Of a DNA stretch of 64,000 bases, positions 1 to 10,679 are shown piece after piece. The stretch's first letter is position 1, and each line of letters begins with the position of its first letter. The stretch lies in assembly GCA_032622095.1 (NCBI GenBank), contig CP136066.1, positions 50,052,380 through 50,116,379 on the forward strand. Reading direction: 5' to 3'. The stretch comes from Siphonodentalium dalli. Lineage: Eukaryota > Mollusca > Scaphopoda > Gadilida > Siphonodentaliidae. A program made the translations under genes and the position numbers. Below the pieces are notes generated by a model that ran no database searches, was not told the origin of the DNA, and worked only from the letters and a program-made list of their open reading frames with translations.

Positions 1-220
1 GACCGTTGTCAGCTTAGTCCGAGGAAGAAAATTTGACAGGGTTGGACATATATTTTTACACTGGGGTGGGGGCAATATTTCGCAATTTTTTTTTATTATT
101 GACATTCATCTATTTAAGTATGTAGATTCCTGAACGAAAACAAACCCATACCGGAAAGGATTTTTGTAATCCGAGAAGAAATGCAAGAGTTACGGGCCTC
201 AAAGTTTGCAAGTGTCGGTC

Positions 221-689
221 CCATGTGCTTGTGACCCTATCTCCTCCGAAGATGTCGAACTTTGGATGTCGTCTGATATCCCAGTGCGTGCGGTCTGAAG
301 AGAGCACGCGATGGGCCAAATTTTGCCAGTGTCGGCTCAGTGTTGTGGGTCAGGGGAGGGGTGGTCCGGGGTACCAATTTTGTATTCTTCTCCGAATCGG
401 ATGACACTTGGAATATAAACATCCATAACCGCCCAACCGATCTAGAAACTGAAAGAATTTCGAAAATCCATTGAAAAATGTCAGAGTTGTGGGCCTTCAA
501 ACAATGCAAATTTGGCCCCATATGCTTGTGATCACATCTCCTCCGAAGATGTCAAACTTTGGATGTCAACTGATACGCCAATGCGTGCGGTCTGAAGAGA
601 GCACGCGATGAGCCAAATTTTGCCAGTGTCGGTTCAGTGTTGTGGGTCAGGGGAGGGGTGGTCCGGGGTACCAAAATTATTTCGTCTCC
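221..689. repeat. Tandem repeat of ~300-bp units running into an assembly gap
   Basis: Two successive units are visible. The block beginning with the CTATCTCCTCCGAAGATGTC region near 237 recurs near 535. The GAGCACGCGATG...GTCCGGGGTACC block at about 300-382 recurs at 600-672. The spacing is about 300 bp, and the second unit is cut by the N run. No convincing protein is encoded. This looks like a satellite or large minisatellite whose true length was not resolved by the assembly. Confidence 0.8.
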
Positions 690-789
690 NNNNNNNNNNN
701 NNNNNNNNNNNNNNNNNNNNNNNNNNNNNNNNNNNNNNNNNNNNNNNNNNNNNNNNNNNNNNNNNNNNNNNNNNNNNNNNNNNNNNNNN
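690..789. other. Assembly gap (100 N)
   Basis: Exactly 100 N bases, the usual placeholder for a gap of unknown size. It sits inside the tandem repeat, so the array is probably longer than shown. Confidence 0.99.
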
Positions 790-2147
790 GGGTCTTGACA
801 CGTGAGGACATGTGTGCAACTATGGTCACTCGCTGGATGCTAGAAGGAACTACTAGGGTGACATATGACCCGTGTTAAATGTACATGGTATCTCGAACCA
901 ACACAGTTCTGGGTAAACCTTACTCGAATAGCCACTCAATACTGTGTCTGGAGAAAATGACCGCGTTTCCTATAAATAACTGTTCATGCGACTCATACAG
1001 TATGACGCCACAGCCCACACACATAACTTAACCAATATCGCCTGTATAACTATTTTCCGATGCTTCAAACTAGCGCTATTTTTAGTTGTGTGACAAATCT
1101 GGCACTGTATAGAGATTCCAACACTCGCCCAATTGGATAAATCGATTTGCTGATACTATGTTGTGATTGGTTGAGACTGACGTGATGCTTGTTTGTGGTA
1201 ATAGGGATCCCCCAAATACCTCAGATTATGTACAGCCTTATTCCAGAATTGAAACCAATATAAAAAACTATGATCGGTTCACACATATAATATGACCAAG
1301 AAATTTGTGGTGAAATATAATGTGCTTTATAGTCGATTAACTCATTTAAGCAATGTTCATGATTCTGTCCATCAAGGTGGTATGTGAGTCGTATATACAT
1401 GTATGGTACGTGTGGATGTTGGTATTTGAATGTGCTATTTATAACACGCCAATCACCCCTCGACCAATGGAAGTTATCTAATGAGGTCCGGGGACGGACC
1501 TTTATATACTATATGTATAAAGATCTCTAAGTCGTCGCCTGTTCTATAAAACGGTCAGTCGTGATCAAAACAAGCTTATGCATTGTATTCGCGTCACACA
1601 CCTTGATTGGCAAATCGTGCACTCCCGTTCATTCGGTATTCGGACGAGTTGCATGGGTATTTGCTTTGTCCTGAACAATGGCAAAATTTATTACCCCCCC
1701 CCCCCATACCAACAGTGAACACATGTAATCAACGACAGACCGTTTTACAGCGCAGACAACAACAACTAAGAGATATTTAAAGTAACTAAAGGTCGATAAC
1801 CGGACCCCATTGAATAACTTACATTGGTCGAAAGTGCTGTTTGCATGTGATATAATAAATCCGGCTGGTGGAAGGTATGGAATAAAAAAATCCGATACGT
1901 AGGAATAAATGCACACAAGAATATAAATGTAGTGTGCTCTCTAATTAATCCACGATTAACACAACAGTCAATTGAAATGTCATGATTCCGCACAAATACG
2001 ATGCATTGAACTATCTGGGTGTAATACCTACAGTATATATATGCCATGGAGTATTGATTGGTATTCACCGGACCAGGTTTGTAAGACTGGTAAGAGAAAC
2101 TCATCACTTATTGTAAGTTTCTCGGGCCGATTGAGTGTTATAAATAT
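790..2147. other. Sequence with no recognised gene
   Basis: No coding region or transposon end is recognised. A short perfect hairpin (AGGTCCG / CGGACCT) lies at 1484-1501, and a poly-C run lies near 1693-1706. The reading frames here are short and stop-rich. Confidence 0.5.
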
Positions 2148-2252
2148 GTTATAAGCACGGCATCCGATTTATGATCGAAATAAACACCACGCGCGCACTC
2201 TGGGCGCTTATGATCTTTATTTCGCTTATAAATCGGACGCCGTGCTTATAAC
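2148..2252. mobile_element. 105-bp foldback (MITE-like) element
   Basis: Near-perfect inverted ends: GTTATAAGCACGGC with its arm up to about 2175, and the matching arm at about 2228-2252 ending GCCGTGCTTATAAC. Only one mismatch is seen in about 25 bp. The whole piece can fold into one hairpin. It lies just beyond the stop codon of the nucleotidyltransferase gene and so probably within that gene's 3' UTR. Confidence 0.7.
2216..2221 (-). promoter_or_regulatory. Candidate polyadenylation signal AATAAA for the cGAS-like gene
   Basis: The minus strand reads AATAAA about 80 nt past the stop codon at 2302. It is the first such hexamer downstream of the gene that I noticed, and it lies inside the foldback element at 2148-2252. 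Its use is inferred from position only. Confidence 0.4.
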
Positions 2253-2301
2253 GTATATTTCCGTCCTCGCGTGTATGCGTGATAATATTTCGCAATCAGT
2301 T

Positions 2302-5229
2302 TCAATGACGTATCATTCTACGGACTCTGCTCTCGGTGGAATGTGGCGGCCATGATTCCATGCATTGTTGTTGCGAATCTGACACCAAATACATACCGCC
2401 AAAGTCCCGCATCACCTTGTACAAATCTAAGTACGCCAAGTAACATCGATATTCTATACTCTCCGGATTCATCATTCGCATTATTCTTCCCGTCTGGTCA
2501 CCTGATCCGAGAGGTGCCTTGATCCGAGCGCTCGCAACGAGAGCGTACTCAACGCTAGGGAATAGTCTGTCGATACCGTCATTTAATATGTGAATGTTTG
2601 CACGAAAGTCACTGACTGACGCCGGCCTGATTGGACAGTAGTCATTATCGAGAGGATAACCGAACGTATCAGTATGCCATACTGCGAACGTTAGCAACGC
2701 TTTGTTAATTTCGTTGAACAGTTTGTCAATAATTTCCGCGCACAGATTGCTGCCCACGCGCCTGTCAGCACGTGACTTTTGTGACACATCAACTATCACT
2801 TTGTCAGCAACAACGATCCCATATGGTTGTAACTTATTAATTATATAATCGACGAAAGATAACCACTTATTCATTATGTTTTCTGATTTTCCCAATTGTC
2901 TTCTGATTTCACGACCGCCCACTTTATTTTTGCTTGCTGATCTTATCACGAAGAGCTCTTCTAAAGGTTCCTTATATGAATCTTCAATGAAATACATAAT
3001 TTGAACAAAGTTGTTATATTTAACAGATTCCAGTTGTATAGAACACGTCCAACGTTCAGCTGTCTTACTAATTGACGTAATCAATTGTTTACATTTGTCA
3101 ATACCGTCGCGTCTAAATACATGAGATACAGCACCGGTTCCATACATGACCTCTACTGCTTCTATGGTGTTACAGGTATTATACACATAACCCGTCTGCC
3201 GCGGTCTGCGTCCATGCCGGTCTGATTTATCAAACATACTAAGAGTGATATCTAGCCGTATTTGTGAATTTATTCCCGCAATATTATCAGTGATGAGAAA
3301 CAACCCGAGAAAAGACCACAGATGCCTGCGGACATATATCAGATCAGATTCCGCGAAACCAGTCAACAAGTTCATTTCAGGAACAAAATAATGAGGCAGG
3401 AATCGGTCATGTAAATACTGGTCAAGTCTCTTCAAGATATGCACTACCGGCAAGTCATTTTCCCAAAATCGAGCGTCCGACTTCTCAAAATACCAGAGAG
3501 CTGACGTCATCAGATTGTACGAAGTCAACGTCCACCGGTCTAAATTGATGACGCCTCCGATTTTTTTCAACATCTTTATAGTGTCTATCTGGTTAACGGA
3601 CATTGTTCTCAACAGCACGACTTCTGCCTTAGCAAACGACAGACAGAAATCGTGCTCACTGTCTGGGCATGTCGGAGCTGGACTTGCAGCGATATGAAAC
3701 TCTCCGGAGGTGATCATCGATATGATGTCAGTTCTTGGCCATAAACGGTCACGTGTGGCAAATGAGCGAACTGTCTGCGGCATACCGCTGATTCTCAGCT
3801 GAGGAACAATATCGATGTTTCGCCCGATGTCTTTATGACCAACCTTCGATAATCCAGAGAGTGGACCAATGAGCTTATTATCTCCAAATATCTCTTTACA
3901 CATGTCTCTGATAGGATCAGCCAGCACGTATTTCCCGTCACCCAAGATGACGTTTGGTACGAGCCCTGCTAACCCCTCAGTAGATATCCTGACATAGCAT
4001 GGAATGTCAACCCGGTATCTCAAGCTGGATTCATCTATTATTATGTTTCGAGGTTCGATCAGTATATCGGCATCACTTCCTGTCAAATTCACACCGCTCG
4101 CCAGGCTTCCTACTAATGTCATCTTATAATGACCAGTCGAAAGACGTGCTATATATCTACAAGAATCACTTTGAACCGGGTGTTGTTGCCTGTTTACATC
4201 AATAAATAAATTAACAGCGATATTCAGTCCTGTGTGTGGTAGTACTCCTGCTATATCAGTGATGCGACACAACCCGAGAAAAGACGACAGACGCATCCGG
4301 ACATACATAAGATCAGATTCCGAGAAATCGATCAATAAGTTCATTTCAGGAACAAAATAATGAGGCAGGAATCTGTCATTCAAATACTTATTAAGTCTCT
4401 TTAATATATCCACCACTGGCAAGTCATTTTCCCACAATCGAGCGTCCGTCTTCTCGAAATACCAGAGAGCTGTCGTCTTCAGATGGTATGACTTCAACTT
4501 CCTCCGGTCAACATCGATTTCGCGTCCGATAATCTTCATATACTTTATGGTTTCTATCTGGTTAACGGACATTGTATTCAACAGCACGACTTCTGCCTTA
4601 GCAAACGACAGACAGAAATCGTGCTCACGGTCCGGGCATGTCGGAGCTTTTCGTGCAATAAGATGAAACTCTCCGGAGGTGATTATATATATGATGTCAG
4701 GTGATGGCCATAACCGGTCTCGCGTGGCAAATGAGCGAACAGTTACTGTCTGCGGCATACCACTGATTTTCAGCTGAGGAACAATGTCGATGTAACTGTT
4801 TCGCGCGAAGTATACATGACCAACCTTGGAGAAATCAGAGTGTGGACCAAAGTTAGTTTCTCCAAAGATGGCTGCATTCCTGCTTCTGACAGGACCAGCA
4901 AGCACGTATTTCCCGTCACCCAAGATGACTCTTGGTAAGTGCCATGCTAACCCCTCAGTAGATATTCTGACATAGCATGGTATGTCAGGTCGGTATCTCA
5001 AGCTGGATTCATTTATTATTATGTTTCGAGGTTCGATCAGTACATCGATATCACTGATTCCTTGAATATCCACGCCGCTCGCCGCGCTCCCTACTAATGT
5101 CAACTTATAATCATCAGACGACCGACGTGCTATAACTCTACTGGCATCACTTTGAAGTAGAATCCGGTTATAACGTGAAGATAAATCCTGTGAGTCCTCA
5201 CTGTACCGACTGCGGGACGAGGACGCCAT
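2302..5229 (-). CDS. Tandem double cGAS-like receptor / Mab-21 nucleotidyltransferase protein
   Basis: Single uninterrupted frame of about 975 codons with no intron. The first ATG in the frame is at 5229; an in-frame stop lies near 5280. Numbering below starts at a TTG two codons upstream. Domain 1 spans about 30-350: GS at 49-50, the DxD pair D62/D64 in SDIDVLIEP, third acid D150 in IDIVPQL, and the Mab-21 signatures LSFAKAE near 209 and SYHLKT near 249. Domain 2 spans about 355-670: GS at 376-377, D388/D390 in SDADILIEP, D475 in IDIVPQL, and LSFAKAE again. Both therefore keep the GS plus three-acid centre typical of active cGAS-like enzymes. In this family, active members join nucleotides into cyclic signals that activate STING-type receptors; many Mab-21 relatives are inactive. 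Residues about 675-977 match nothing I recognise. The ligand and product cannot be told from sequence. Confidence 0.9.
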   Translation of the reverse strand: MASSSRSRYSEDSQDLSSRYNRILLQSDASRVIARRSSDDYKLTLVGSAASGVDIQGISDIDVLIEPRNIIINESSLRYRPDIPCYVRISTEGLAWHLPRVILGDGKYVLAGPVRSRNAAIFGETNFGPHSDFSKVGHVYFARNSYIDIVPQLKISGMPQTVTVRSFATRDRLWPSPDIIYIITSGEFHLIARKAPTCPDREHDFCLSFAKAEVVLLNTMSVNQIETIKYMKIIGREIDVDRRKLKSYHLKTTALWYFEKTDARLWENDLPVVDILKRLNKYLNDRFLPHYFVPEMNLLIDFSESDLMYVRMRLSSFLGLCRITDIAGVLPHTGLNIAVNLFIDVNRQQHPVQSDSCRYIARLSTGHYKMTLVGSLASGVNLTGSDADILIEPRNIIIDESSLRYRVDIPCYVRISTEGLAGLVPNVILGDGKYVLADPIRDMCKEIFGDNKLIGPLSGLSKVGHKDIGRNIDIVPQLRISGMPQTVRSFATRDRLWPRTDIISMITSGEFHIAASPAPTCPDSEHDFCLSFAKAEVVLLRTMSVNQIDTIKMLKKIGGVINLDRWTLTSYNLMTSALWYFEKSDARFWENDLPVVHILKRLDQYLHDRFLPHYFVPEMNLLTGFAESDLIYVRRHLWSFLGLFLITDNIAGINSQIRLDITLSMFDKSDRHGRRPRQTGYVYNTCNTIEAVEVMYGTGAVSHVFRRDGIDKCKQLITSISKTAERWTCSIQLESVKYNNFVQIMYFIEDSYKEPLEELFVIRSASKNKVGGREIRRQLGKSENIMNKWLSFVDYIINKLQPYGIVVADKVIVDVSQKSRADRRVGSNLCAEIIDKLFNEINKALLTFAVWHTDTFGYPLDNDYCPIRPASVSDFRANIHILNDGIDRLFPSVEYALVASARIKAPLGSGDQTGRIMRMMNPESIEYRCYLAYLDLYKVMRDFGGMYLVSDSQQQCMESWPPHSTESRVRRMIRH

Positions 5230-5277
5230 AATCAATATATGGATACCGTATTCTGACGAACCCGCGGGGTGTCGATT

Positions 5278-7530
5278 TCAAGACGATTTTGTCATTATTA
5301 ATCCACCAAACTCATGACTTAGCTTTACTCTTCAACGCGTGTCCATATTTCACATGACAATATTTTAACCATGCATACTATTCACTGATTCTCAGTACTA
5401 AACTATCGAAAAAGAATAATCCGGAAATATTCTGGAGATCACTTGCCTGAATAAGCACCATATTGATTTCTGGACGATGAAGCCATGAGTTTTGAGCCAA
5501 CAACTCGGGATGCAATAGTCAACTACGATTTCTTAATTTATTTGTCTATTTCACCCAGAAATCGCACCTAAACAAACGCCGTTTCCTAAGACGTGTGCCA
5601 TGTGATTCTCAACGACCGGTCAGAAAGGTCATCTCGCTTGTGTTATCGTTTCATCTTATTGAGCTACATGTATTGTCACACATCTGGAGTACAGCTATAT
5701 ATTTACCCTGACTGTAGCTTGTCCATCAGCGATTGTGGCATACTTGAATTAAATTCCCTCTTGTATTTTATTTCACAGGCAATTGATGCGTCATGATGAT
5801 TATGTAATAATTAGTGGTCAGCTGTGTTAACCTTCAATGAATCAGGTTTTGTTCGGAGTAGTCTGGTTACACATTTTGGCGGATTTTTCTTTGGCAGATA
5901 CGAGTTTCATTGGTAACTATCCGTGTCCATTTCGCATTATGCATGTAAGTAATAGCTGAACACTAGCATCCGCCCAGACTCCAGATCACAGCGTGTCTTA
6001 CTGGCGATGTCGATGTGGGAATCCCAAACTATGATCAAGTGGGAAATAACATGTCGTCTTTCTGAAATAAAAAATAAATCAAAGATACCACAGTGACTAT
6101 TTAGCACCAATTCTTGTTCTGAAAATTGCACCCTTCTGTCTGTGTTTGAGACCGATTGATGTATATGTGGAACTACTAATCGTTTGGAGTCTATAAATAT
6201 GCCATTAGCACGTGTCATAACGCCCAGTATACATTGTTTCAAGATTCATGACCCATCTTAAGGCCTAGACGCACGTGCTGCCCAATATTATTGATATTCA
6301 AGTTATATTTTCTAAAAAATTTGTCTGTATGGTACATGTGATTAACGGCACACATATCACACCTTTTAAACACTCACAAATTTGCAACAGGAACATACTA
6401 TTACGCATAACTATGCCTGTGTTAATTTTATAAACCAATATAGTTTTGTAGAAGTTGATTGACTGTGGAAAATTTGAATATACTCGCTTCTAGATTGATT
6501 AAATTTAAATGTCAACAATGTTCAAAGTGGTTTAATGTACGTCAACATGCGACGTGCAACTCAACCAACGACATGTAAGCTGAGCTCAAATACATACACG
6601 TTTTCGACAGACGGAGAGAGAAAGAATAGAATAGTCTCAGTTATATCCGTGACTCAGTATTTTTAAACAAATGCGCATGGACAGCGGCTGCCGTAGTATT
6701 CGGAAATATGTATTGCGATATTCATACACCCAAACTTTTATTCATTCAAAATTTAAAATTTAAAAATCATAGTGTCGATTCAAATAGAACGATGGTGAAT
6801 GATACGTATCAGCCACATCTGAAATCATAGTCACATGCCAATGATGGTGCCCATTGACCAAGAACAGAGCAATCGCACGTACACGTATACGTCGATATAC
6901 TATCACGCTCTTTATTATCTACCACTTTTGGACAAAGGAAGCATCGTCACTCGTTATAAGAGCTGATCACTGAATTTTTTGCTAATCTGACACAAATTAT
7001 AAACTCCCCTTTGTGAAAGTCGATATCTGGCCGCCACACCCTCCTATTAATGTCCGATCTAATTCATTTATTGTACAGACAACGTACATATGTTGGTTTT
7101 ATTATGTCAAATAGGACAGGGTATCTCTAGGTATATGTGTGTATTGCAGTGCACGAACCTACCGTTTATAGACACACTGGTCCAGGAGTTACCACGACTG
7201 AGTAACTCTATAAACACGTGGTTACTCTAGTAGCGTTCCTTAGCGTGTCAATATTTTTATTATTAGTTCACTCATATTAAATTTTGTCGCCATTCTTTCA
7301 TATTTCATCCGGTATTCGGCCTTAATCATATATATCATAGCTGTTAATTAGTGGCGTTTGAACATGTTTGGTATGTTATTGTATGACATGTGAGAGAGCC
7401 GCATGAAGAAAATCGTCCCCACACCAACTGTCTTAACGTAGTAATGACGCTTGTTTCTATAGACATATCAATTATGGAGCTTCTGTAGATGATCTGTATC
7501 GCTTCTCACCTCTATCGTCATTGTTTTCCA
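5278..7530. repeat. Intergenic region; 6.3-7.5 kb is a dispersed repeat shared with 31.9-32.8 kb
   Basis: No gene is recognised. From about 6300 the sequence (GGTACATGTGATTA..., ACAAATTTGCAAC..., GTAGAAGTTGA...) runs in parallel with 31960-32830 in the same orientation, with many indels. A section near 6900-7030 (CGCTCTTTATTAT..., TTTTGGAC) also resembles 21110-21230. This points to an old multi-copy element. The upstream side of the cGAS-like gene (5278-5600) would hold its promoter, but no clear TATA box was found. Confidence 0.55.
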
Positions 7531-7537
7531 TTTGTAT

Positions 7538-8436
7538 CAGGGGGGGGGGGGGGTCGGAAAAAATTTCCAGGCACGTATGAAGATTTTTATTTTTTCCGGC
7601 ATCGGGGGACCCACCCACCCAATTTCTTCCGTTTCCGGCCTTTTTTTCCAGTCAATTTTGGACACCCACCATTTTTTTCCGTTTCAGGAAGTTTTTTCCG
7701 GTCAGTTTTTGACACCCACCCCCCCTAAATTTGAGAAAATTATCAATTGAGCAACCAAATAGCTGATTATCCTGCATTATCATAATTTATTGAACAATAT
7801 TTGAATAGAACAGTGCATAATGAGATATCGATACTATTTGAATTTATCATATAAGTGTCATTAATCAAGAAATGTGTTATACTGCTAATACCAAACATAA
7901 CCATGATATACCCGCGCTACTCTTCTTGGGGCATCTCAGAAACCAGAACTGAGGAAACATGTTATAGCGTGTAATGGCAGGCTGGTAGCCACTGCCTGAA
8001 GAAATAGGCTTCGTAATAATTGGGAATAATATGGATGGATGGCCCAATTTCACTTCATGGTTAAGTGTGCTTTTATTCTATTACTTATTTTCAGCTGAGT
8101 TCTACATAGTTATTCTTATTTTGTTGTATCAGTAGATGGAATCCTGGTTAAATTTTATTTTTCCAATAACGCAGTTTCTAGTTCTGTCAAGTTGAATTTG
8201 GGTTATTGTTGGCCATTGTGCAACTGATCCAACTTCTGATAACCTCTATATGTAGTATAGCATTACTATTAACTATATATGACCCGTTTCTGTTCAAAAC
8301 ACATAAAAATAAGACTGAATAGCAGGAATGGAAGAAAAAAATTAGCATATGGAAAAAAATGCTTTTTGGACCCAAGAGACACCCACCCACCCCATCATAC
8401 GTGCCTGGAAAAAATTTCCGACCCCCCCCCCCCCTG
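7538..8436. mobile_element. Non-autonomous hAT-like element (899 bp)
   Basis: The ends are inverted copies. The left end is CAG, a G run, then TCGGAAAAAATTTCCAGGC and ACGTATGA. The right end reads the reverse complement of this and finishes CCCCTG. A 7-bp direct repeat TTTGTAT flanks it at 7531-7537 and 8437-8443. CAGGGG-type ends with a 7-8-bp target duplication fit the hAT superfamily. No transposase is present, so it would need one in trans. The interior is AT-rich with no gene. Confidence 0.75.
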
Positions 8437-8489
8437 TTTGTATATGTTTATTGTTGTGAGGGACTCGTCTCTGCGGTAATGTAATTGGG

Positions 8490-8905
8490 AAAATAAAAAC
8501 TTCACACGTCTGTTGGTGCATCAGTCGTATAAATCGGGAAAATATGACGAAAATATGCAACGTTGAAGACGTTGACCAGCAAACGGTGTACGGGTCGGAA
8601 GACATAGCTGGTGAAGTACCATACGGTTAATTATACGACTGTGAATGATGTTCTTTATGATAAACACAACAGTGGAAGAACGGTCACTATAATTCCGCCA
8701 ATTTGGGAAAAATATCTGAAATTCCACATGTCATGGACGATCTACTGGATATTCGTAAACTAGATGGTCGAGGCCGTAGTCCGCGACCATTTAATTTACG
8801 AATGTCCAGTCGCGAGTTTATTAACCGACTTGAAACACAGTTTTATAATATAGAAGGAGAAATTACTTTTATACAGATGAACAATTCCGATAAATCTCGA
8901 TAAAT
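8490..8905 (+). repeat. Dispersed repeat family, copy 1
   Basis: About 400 bp that recurs partially at 9690-9910 and more fully at 19670-20060, always on the + strand. Copies 1 and 2 share a frame containing DGRGRSPRPFNLR, which gives a short conserved peptide, but neither is a full gene. The origin is unknown; it could be a decayed transposon or gene fragment. Confidence 0.65.
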
Positions 8906-9689
8906 GATGTATAAATATAGTCCTTGACAGACAGCAAAACCACACCTATTGACACCGCTCGTTTAAGTGACATTGCATGTGGAGTTTGTCGTTAACACAA
9001 TACCACGCGGTACAACTTGTATTGAAAAATAGACGTCAATTTACGCATACATGATACAAATAATTATGTGTTGTGTTGTTCATAGCTCAGTATATATGCG
9101 TAATATATATTCTCGACGCAATTACTTTTAGGAAAATGTTGACTTAATTTCACTGTTGTTTCCAGAAGAACAGTAAATCTATTAGTGGAGTCTCGAATGT
9201 TTCAACGTGATATATACCCTCTTGTACTCAAATTAGCAAGACACCTATACTGACTAGGGATGTATTGCGTGGGGTTCGTAAGTACTAGGCAGCTGTTGGT
9301 TTAAGTGGGGTGGGGTACAAAAAGCGAACTATTTCTCAGAGAGAGAGGACCCCGTATGAGATAATTGTGACACATGACCGTTCCAGATTACGAATGTCGG
9401 CTTGTGGTTTAAATATGGTATAAAGCATGGTACGAAGTGCCCACTCGAAGAAATAGAAGGTCGGTGTAGAACACAGGGGCTGGATTTTAAACCTTGGCAA
9501 TTGTCTGATACGTATTTAATTACCTTTCGCTTGGGATGTGTTGGGGGGGGGGGGGGGGGGGGTCAAACATATAAAACATTGGAAATGTCATACATGACAC
9601 AGCATCTGTTGGAAATTTCGGATCCAAAATAGTTAGAACATTTTGACACAGTGTGTGTATAGTCGGACAGAGCATCTTTAAAAGACTGA

Positions 9690-9910
9690 AGTTGAGCTGA
9701 ATGTAAAATATGTCATCAGTGGTTGCGGTTGCAACACTACAAGTTAAGTCAGGGATAATAGACGAGCTACTGGGCGCTCGTAAAGTAGATGGTCGAGGGC
9801 GTAGCCCGAGACCATTTAATTTACGAATATTCAGTAGCGAGTCCATTAATCGACTTAAACACAACTTTATAGTATACAAGGAGAAATTACATTGATACAT
9901 ATGAACAATA
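9690..9910 (+). repeat. Dispersed repeat family, copy 2 (partial)
   Basis: This carries the 3' half of the repeat at 8490-8905: a frame with DELLGARKVDGRGRSPRP at about 9752-9810, matching DDLLDIRKLDGRGRSPRP in copy 1. The 5' half is missing. A long poly-G run lies just upstream at 9542-9562. Confidence 0.6.
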
Positions 9911-10013
9911 ACGATACATATCGCTAAATGAGACGTTTTTCTGTAGAAAAAATAGTCCTCGGCAGACAGCTAATTCAGGCGTCTTGACACGGCTCTTGTA
10001 AACTGAAATTGCC

Positions 10014-10222
10014 ATCGATTTTGTCATGGCAGTAATTGTCTTGGCATATACAGCTGTTCAGTATATTTTATTAGAGGGGCGCCCTGTGTATGCACAGCGG
10101 GGGTTGTAAAAATGTGCACGCCGATTTTGTCATGGTAACAATTGTCTTGGCATATACAGCTGTTCAGTATATTTTATTAGAGGGGTGCCCTGGGTATGAA
10201 CAGTGGGGGTAGTAAAAAATTT
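10014..10222. repeat. Direct duplication of a ~105-bp unit
   Basis: The unit starting CGATTTTGTCATGG and containing CATATACAGCTGTTCAG and TTTATTAGAGGGG occurs at 10014-10112 and again at 10121-10222 with few differences. No coding content. Confidence 0.85.
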
Positions 10223-10590
10223 ACAGGAAGGTATGTCTTTTTTTTTTTTTGGCACAACCCCCAAACATGCAAAAAAAATAACTTGTTACTCCCAATGTGT
10301 TTACCTCCACCCCCCAAATTTCACTAAATTTGGTCTAAAACCGCATAAAACTCTACTAATATCACTCATATGACTGGGAAATTATCTCATTTAGTTCAAA
10401 TAACAGTTTAACTTGTTTCAGAAGCTGTTTTAATTAAAAACAAATTGTATAAACTGTAAACCAAGATCATTGTGTAGGATACACACAATTCCATAATTTC
10501 TAACTATTTCCCGATTAGTCTGTCAACCAGCCCAGTATCTAACATATTCCATACCACTTTTGTTAGTCTACTTAAACTATATACTAAACT

Positions 10591-10629
10591 AGCTGAAACA
10601 GGCTCCCTTCGGGGGCCTATATTCAGCTT
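10591..10629 (+). other. Stable hairpin with a CTTCGG-type loop
   Basis: AGCTGAA pairs with TTCAGCT, and AGGC.CCC pairs with GGGG.CCT around a TTCG loop. This is the kind of stem seen in structured RNAs. It lies at the head of the tandem units at 10680-11410. No known RNA family is recognised. Confidence 0.45.
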
Positions 10630-10679
10630 CAGAGAGACATGTGACCCCCTCTATGGGACTTCGCACACACAACTTATTG

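Noticed and set aside
608-878. Frames spanning the N run
   Set aside because: They consist largely of undefined residues across an assembly gap.
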